A stretch of 64,000 nucleotides of DNA from Gigaspora margarita. Lineage: Eukaryota; Glomeromycota; Glomeromycetes; Diversisporales; Gigasporaceae. A model generated the notes under the pieces. That model ran no database searches and was not told where the DNA came from. It worked only from the letters and a program-made list of their open reading frames with translations. Shown piece after piece: positions 58,405-64,000 of the stretch. The translations under genes and the position numbers were made by a program. The stretch is taken from contig WTPW01000926.1 of the NCBI GenBank assembly GCA_009809945.1, forward strand, positions 16,825 to 80,824, in the 5' to 3' direction. Position 1 is the stretch's first letter; each line of letters opens with the position of its first letter.

Positions 58405-58531
58405 GGAAATTCTATTTTCACCCGGGTTCTTATCAATCTATAGAATTTTAGTTTGTTATAGTAGTTTATATTATATAATAAAATGGAATTATATATCGGG
58501 TAACCTAAACCCGGGTGAAAATAGAATTTCC
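58405..58531. mobile_element. 127-bp MITE with perfect 24-bp terminal inverted repeats
   Basis: 58405-58428 (GGAAATTCTATTTTCACCCG followed by GGTT) is repeated as an exact inverted copy at 58508-58531. The CCCGGG inside each arm is notable in this AT-rich DNA. No TSD is certain and there is no coding capacity. Confidence 0.85.
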
Positions 58532-59257
58532 CATATATTAATCTAAACGATTTATTATTTTACTGGCATTTCTATTGTACATTACATGTACTGTGCATAA
58601 ATACGTACGTACATATATACCAAAAAAAAATTTTATTTATAAAAAATTTCTCGCCAAATTTTTCTATTTAATGAAATTTCGTATATTTAATATTTTATTT
58701 ACCAGTACGTACGTACGTACGATTTTTTAATGAGATTGAACTGATGGCTAATTTTCGGTTGTAGATTTTTTATCAGTTATGATTGGATCTTATTAAAATG
58801 AAAATCATTGTGTTATATTACTATGTACATTAATTATTTATTAAACTATAAATTATTACCTTAAATTTTATCAAAATTATCGAGTACAAACTTGGATAGC
58901 TTGTTATAAATGCGTTGATCAATAATTTTTATTCTCATTAAATAAACACAATTAGGATAAAATTACAAAATTATTTATTATTCCTATTTGCTAATCATAA
59001 ATTCCAGTGTTTGACTCATGTTTCGGGAATTAAATGAATTCAATTGGAAATATCCTCTGACTGACAATTAGAGAATCCTTTGTTGCAGGGGATAAATAAT
59101 ATCTACTATAGTACTATAGATTGGAATTGTCTAAAATTTTCTTAATCGTTTAATTAACCGTTTAATTATTTAACAATTACCGGATTAACCGTTTGATATT
59201 GAAAATTCTTCAGGACCATAATCAACATAATTCGGCCCGGCATTATAACGAATTTTA
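58532..59257. other. Intergenic DNA with a short (ACGT)n microsatellite
   Basis: (ACGT)4 lies at 58705-58721, with a weaker run near 58598. Nothing else is recognised. Confidence 0.65.
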
Positions 59258-59494
59258 CAGGAGGGTCACCAAAATTCCGGGTCAGATGCGTCGGATCTAG
59301 GTTGGAGTTTAGTCCTAGTTGTTAGCAGGTTCTATAGCAAATTATCAGCTGGACATTTTTTACAATGAATGGATATGATTTCATTGATAAAATTTTTTAT
59401 GATTTTGAGGCAAAATTGATCAATTCCGATCCAGCCGGCCATGATTCCGAAGCACTCCGCCATATTCCGACACGGAATTTTGGTGACCCTCCTG
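59258..59494. mobile_element. TA-flanked MITE (CAGGAGGGTCACCAAAATTC termini)
   Basis: 237 bp, with ends CAGGAGGGTCACCAAAATTC and gaattttggtgaccctcctg as inverted repeats between TA dinucleotides. A CAGnnGGGTCACCAAA terminus is typical of Tc1/mariner-type elements. Confidence 0.85.
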
Positions 59495-60321
59495 TATGAG
59501 TTGCAGTTAAACGGTTCTAGTTTTTAGTTTTCACCACTAACAAATTCAAAATCTGATCTTACTAATTTTGTAAATACCACATTTTACTTCTTAAACCATT
59601 TGTAGTTTTTAACTAAGTTTTTTTCCAAATTTGTACATGTACTTTCATTAAAAATATTCGGTTAGGTCTGTAACTATTACGGAGGGAGAGTTTATGCATT
59701 TAACCAATTTAACTCTAATAATTACTAAGAGATAGGTTTCTGATTTACTCGAATAAAGGTTTCTTCAACACTACACTAGCTTACGTCCTTTATTTTTCTT
59801 AAGTAAAATCGAAGGGTACTTCTCTTCATGTATCTCTCTTTATTGAAGTCAAATTCATTCATTTATATACATTTGAATTTAATATACGACACGTTAACGT
59901 GTTACCTAGCAAATTAATGTGCTATCTATCACGCTCCGTGCTATTCAACAGTGTGTTATGAAGATTTTACAAAGGGGGCGATTATATTAATCATCAAGTT
60001 TACACTAATTTTGACTAACATTTAATGAATTGTACAAAAATGGAAATGAAAGTTATCTACACTAAATAAAGAAAAGAAGATCTAAATACAGATGTGGGAT
60101 CGACAAATCATCTTCCATGAATACTACTTTTTGTATGACAAATTAGGTAACGTCTTAAATAGGTGCTCTAATTTTTCCGGATTGAATGTATGAATTGTTA
60201 TTTCTGATTAGGTAAAATAGGTTAGCAACTTTCGCTATCAATTAAAATTCGAAGATCCGGCATAACTTAAAATGATGAAAAAATAATCATAGTTTTTCAA
60301 AAATCGTCAGTAAATTGTAAT
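59495..60321. other. Intergenic DNA
   Basis: No gene or repeat is recognised; moderately CpG-containing. Confidence 0.55.
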
Positions 60322-60651
60322 CCTATAATACAATTTCACAGCGTTCGTTCAACCCGTAGATCAATACCAGGAACGGATTTTTCCTATCCTATAATACAAT
60401 TTCACAGCGTTCGTTCAACCCGTACATCAATACCAGGAACGGATTTTTCTTATAATACAATTTCACAGCGTTCCTTCAACCCGCCCGTAGATCAATACCA
60501 GGAACGGATTTTTCCTATAATACAATTTCACAGCGTTCCTTCAACCCGCCCGTAGATCAATACCAGGAACGGATTTTTCCTATAATACAATTTCACGCGT
60601 TCCTTCAACCCGTAGATCAATACCAGGAACGGATTTTTCCTATAATACAAT
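60322..60651 (+). repeat. Minisatellite, five units of ~62-66 bp plus a partial unit
   Basis: Units start cctataatacaatttcacag and continue cgttc(g/c)ttcaacccg, gtagatcaataccagg and aacggatttttc. Starts at about 60322, 60388, 60450, 60514, 60579 and a partial at 60639. Units 3 and 4 share an inserted 'cccg' (ccgcccgtag) absent from the others. Near-identity between units indicates recent expansion. Confidence 0.9.
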
Positions 60652-61178
60652 AAGTCTATTATAACAAATTGACTTCAAGTTAAATTTAGTCTAGAAATTC
60701 TAGCTGAGTTACTAATTAGATCAGATAAATTTGATTTAGTTGTTAATATTACATTCCTCTTATAAATGAAAGAAACAAAAATAAATAAATAAATAATTAA
60801 TTATATAATGCATTCATATATGTACAATTTTTATAACCAAAATTCTCATAATCTAGTAATCGAATCTGCATTATTTTAAAGTATGTATGCAATAATCACA
60901 AATCAGAATTTTGGGTTTACTAATTTCTTCAAGTTCCTATTTGTCGAATGCAAATTTTGTATAAATCACTGATCAGATGACTTAAAGTAAAAAATTATCA
61001 TTTCGAATAATTGGTTTTTAATTGTTATTTCTATAGAAGTTAAATGTTTATTTAAATATTTCTTTTTACTTATTAATACTAGTTCTCTAGTTCTTTACAA
61101 TCGAATAAAAAAGCACTTCAGAAGTTCTTTTTTTTAGCAGTTACTTGAATCTTTTCATCACAATCTAAAATAAACATA
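60652..61178. other. Intergenic DNA
   Basis: Nothing is recognised in this stretch. Confidence 0.55.
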
Positions 61179-61911
61179 CAGTCAGACCTCTATATAATCA
61201 CACTCCATATAGTCACACCTCTATATAAGCACCCAATATTGTGCAACAGACTTAAATATAGTAAAAAACCCTCCTTATAGTCACAAATCACCTATAATCA
61301 CTATCACAAAAAATTTTTGATTTTTTTTATCAATTTTATTAATAAAACCCTCTTTATAGTCACCAATTTTGACCAAATATGGATTGAAAAATCTGATTGG
61401 CCGATATTCATATTTGTGTTTATTTAAAATATTCTATTAAAAATTCTTAAAGGTTTGACAACAAATAACTTTTGATGCAGCGGTCTGATTTGAATGAAAC
61501 AACCACCAAAATGTTCTTCTCGATGAGACGATTCTAATGAGCCCAAAATCGTTAAAATCCAATCACAGGCTCCTGTGATCGTTAAGGATTTGTGTCACTT
61601 CACATGTTTAAGAATTGATTAAATTTGGCAAAAAATCCTAAAAGATCTTGGCATTTTGTAACTAGATTTGACGATTTTATATACTTTAGAAAACACTCTG
61701 GTGGTCATTTTATCCAAATTGGTCCACTGGATCAAAAGTTATTCACTATCAAATATTTAAATTTTTTAATATTATTTCAAATATGCGCAAATATATTACT
61801 AATTGGCCTTTGGTCATGTGACCATGACAAAGTATTTTATTTATAGTCATACCTCTATACAATCACCAAAATAAGGCATGACCAACTTGTGATTATAGAG
61901 AGATCTGACTG
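61179..61911. mobile_element. pogo-like MITE (CAGTCAGACCTCTATATAAT termini), TA target
   Basis: 733 bp. Left end CAGTCAGACCTCTATATAAT and right end attatagagagatctgactg are inverted repeats between TA dinucleotides. Subterminal tandem 'tatagtcacacctctatata' units lie at 61200-61300 and 61848-61865. No transposase; the longest ORF (61625-61846) has no recognised motif and is probably chance. Confidence 0.85.
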
Positions 61912-62134
61912 TATATGAGAGGACAGCCAAGTATGACCTAACATTTTAGCTTTATTTTTTATTATTTATTTTTTTTTCATGTTTTTTTTTAAAAAATATT
62001 TTTTATTTTTCTATTTTTAATTTAGTTTAATTTTTTATTTTATTTGTTTTAAATTATTTTATTTCATTTTAAATTATTTTTATATTTTAAATTATTTTTT
62101 TATTTTAAATTATTTTTTTTTATTGAGAGTTATC

Positions 62135-62453
62135 ATTTATCGTCAGTGCGATGCATTGCTACCCTGATCAACCAATCGGGATGCAAAATCAAATATAACA
62201 TGAAATTGAAGCAAAACATCTTTTTTTTTAAAAATCACTTCTAACTTAAGATTTTGATTAAGAAACTACACTTTTTTCTTGACAAACAAATTTCTTGTGA
62301 AATTTTGGATTAGGAGAGCCTTTTACTTTTGTCCTGCCAAATCCTAACCCTAATTATATATGACTGCTATTTGTTTTGTTTTGATTATTGTAAATCAAAA
62401 CAAATAAAATAATTGGTCGATCAGGGGTAGCAATGCATTGCACTAGTGATGAA
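62135..62453. mobile_element. MITE with ~38-bp inverted repeats (CAGTGCGATGCATTGCTACC)
   Basis: The left arm cagtgcgatgcattgctacc, then ctgatcaaccaat, is matched by attggtcgatcag, then gggtagcaatgcattgcact. About 320 bp, no ORF. The outer boundary and TSD are uncertain. Confidence 0.75.
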
Positions 62454-63238
62454 TATTAAAAATCTTTTTTATTTTATATTTAAAATATAACTGTGAAATA
62501 ATGCATAGAGAGTTATTTCAAATTTTATTCTGAATTAAACTTAATTTAGGCTAAAAGTTGAAGTATATTCTATTGCATTATTTTGTAGCTATATAGTATT
62601 TTTTAACTTTTACTTTTTTTATATATAGGGACATCGAAAGAAAAGAGGAAAGAGTAATATTAACTAAAGAATTAACTTAAATAGCCTAAGCAAAATTGCA
62701 TTTCCTATATTTTTTAATTAACCTATTATAGTAGATTTAGACTGCCATTTTTGCTATTTTTCAAGGCTTTTGCTTCTCTTTCTTGTTTGCTTTGCAAAGA
62801 TCATCAAATTATTAATTTGATTGGTTATATGTCATGTGATCTGCACTGCTTAAATAACCCTCATATATTGAGTTATGCACGTAAGTACATATGTACATTA
62901 GCTACTTCATAAATACTTAATATATATTAGTTTAATATTGTACTAAAAATATTAACTTTCTAAAAGGATACTCCTTTTGGTCTAAATTACAAGTTTTAAC
63001 TTACTTGGTTCTTTGTGACTAAAGTCCATATTATCCATATGTGACCTGCTATAAGCAGGAATTTTTTCAATACAATTCCCTTCTGTAACTGAAGAAAAAA
63101 AATACATCACTAGAAGAATTTTACTGGCCTGTCAAGACCAGTATTGGAAATCTGTTTTAAAATTTATATTATTATAAGAACATATTTATTTAATTTAGTG
63201 TTCTTAAAAATTTTTTTATGTTCTCAAATTAAAAAAAA

Positions 63239-63239
<1 letters not shown>
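62454..63239. other. AT-rich intergenic DNA
   Basis: No gene or repeat is recognised. Confidence 0.55.
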
Positions 63240-63277
<38 letters not shown>

Positions 63278-63440
63278 TTTCTTTCTCTTTCTCTCTTTCT
63301 CTTTTTTTCTCTATTTTTCTCTCTTTCTTTTTCTCTCTCTCTTACTTTTTCTTTCTCTTTTTCACTTTTTTTTTACTTTTTCTTACTTTTATTTCTCTCT
63401 CTTATTCTCTTTCTCACACTTATACTTTTATACTTTTAGA
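63240..63440 (+). repeat. (CT)n polypyrimidine microsatellite
   Basis: About 200 bases of almost pure C/T, with a (TC) core at 63250-63290 decaying to TTTC. The 101-codon frame through it is low-complexity and not a gene. Confidence 0.92.
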
Positions 63441-63727
63441 TTTTTTTAATTTTTATTTTTAATTAATATATTTAAGAATTATTAATCCAAAAGATATTTT
63501 ATTTAACAAACTATATAAACAGAGCTAAGTTATTCATAATAATAAAATTGTAACTTCATATGTGTATTTTTTAAAAATTAATATTTGAGGTTTTTTATAT
63601 ATTGTTGAAGATGTTATTGGCTTGGCTTAGCTTATAGATTAAGTTTTTAAATAAGCTATTAATATCTATTAAATATTTAATGGGTATCTGTTTGCTGTAC
63701 TAAATTTAGTATATTATAAAAGTTTAA

Positions 63728-63846
63728 TATTAAAAAATTGGTATTATTAACTTCAAATTAAATTTATTTAATATATAATCCTATATTAAAAAATTGGTAT
63801 TATTAACTTCAAATTAAATTTATCTAATATATAATCCTATATTTAA
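63728..63846 (+). repeat. Tandem duplication, ~57-bp unit, two copies
   Basis: 'attaaaaaattggtattatt' then 'aacttcaaattaaattta' then 'taatatataatcctatat' occurs twice head to tail, with one C/T difference. Confidence 0.88.
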
Positions 63847-64000
63847 AAGTCATTTTAGAATATTTAAAAATTAGATAACTTATCTAAAATTTTTTTATAT
63901 TTTTAAAAATTTGTTTGCTACTAAAAGTGCAAAAAAAATACTAAATTATAAATAGCAAAATTTGATTTAATAAAATTTTTTAAATTGCTTAATAAAAGTT

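Noticed and set aside
60322-60651. Regular spaced repeats resembling a CRISPR array
   Set aside because: Repeats are directly adjacent with no variable spacers, no cas genes are present and the DNA is eukaryotic. It is a minisatellite.
63144-63449. 101-codon Leu/Phe/Ser ORF
   Set aside because: It is the translation of a CT microsatellite.

Overview
The window looks like repeat-rich nuclear DNA of a filamentous fungus. An arbuscular-mycorrhizal (Glomeromycotina-type) genome fits best: it is very AT-rich, crowded with LINE-type and Plavaka/CACTA-type transposon coding sequence, and holds one intact short-intron gene for a secreted chitin deacetylase. The species cannot be fixed from sequence alone, and there are no prokaryotic features, rRNA genes or CRISPR arrays. 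A 783-base run of N (38942-39724) and scattered single Ns (1367-1631, 2035-2118) limit some calls.

Layout. 1-2582 is the 5' part of a LINE on the minus strand (ORF1, then an endonuclease ORF running off the left edge). 3961-4632, 6342-7604, 34331-35301 and 36432-37430 are four tRNA-headed SINEs, all on the minus strand, each with a target-site duplication (TSD). 11.27-25.5 kb is one old plus-strand LINE (ORF1, endonuclease, reverse transcriptase, RNase H, zinc ribbon), split by at least five later insertions: two about 2.3-3 kb terminal-repeat elements ('E'), one hAT element with an 8-bp TSD, one CAGGACCC-ended element with a 6-bp TSD, and a composite block. 27.9-32.2 kb is a decayed multi-exon minus-strand gene interrupted by a third E element. 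35.5-40.85 kb is a decayed Plavaka/CACTA transposase carrying a SINE and a TA-flanked element. 43.4-45.5 kb is another LINE 3' fragment. 47.46-49.45 kb is a 5'-truncated LINE with a 16-bp TSD, inserted in a MITE. 49.9-54.0 kb holds foldback elements. 54.45-55.58 kb is the only intact host gene. 55.6-64 kb is mostly single-copy intergenic DNA with visibly more CpG, a few MITEs and a minisatellite.

The most striking pattern is that premature stops in transposon reading frames are almost all TAG or TGA where tryptophan (TGG) is expected, while glutamine codons are largely spared. With mutated catalytic Asp codons (YADD to YTNN, TDG to TNG), this points to G-to-A change on the coding strand, in elements of different classes and orientations. 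A second novelty candidate is the element family ending in CAGGACCC, with exact 6-bp TSDs at four independent sites.

The genes do not form a pathway. The window is an insertion graveyard beside one cell-wall gene.
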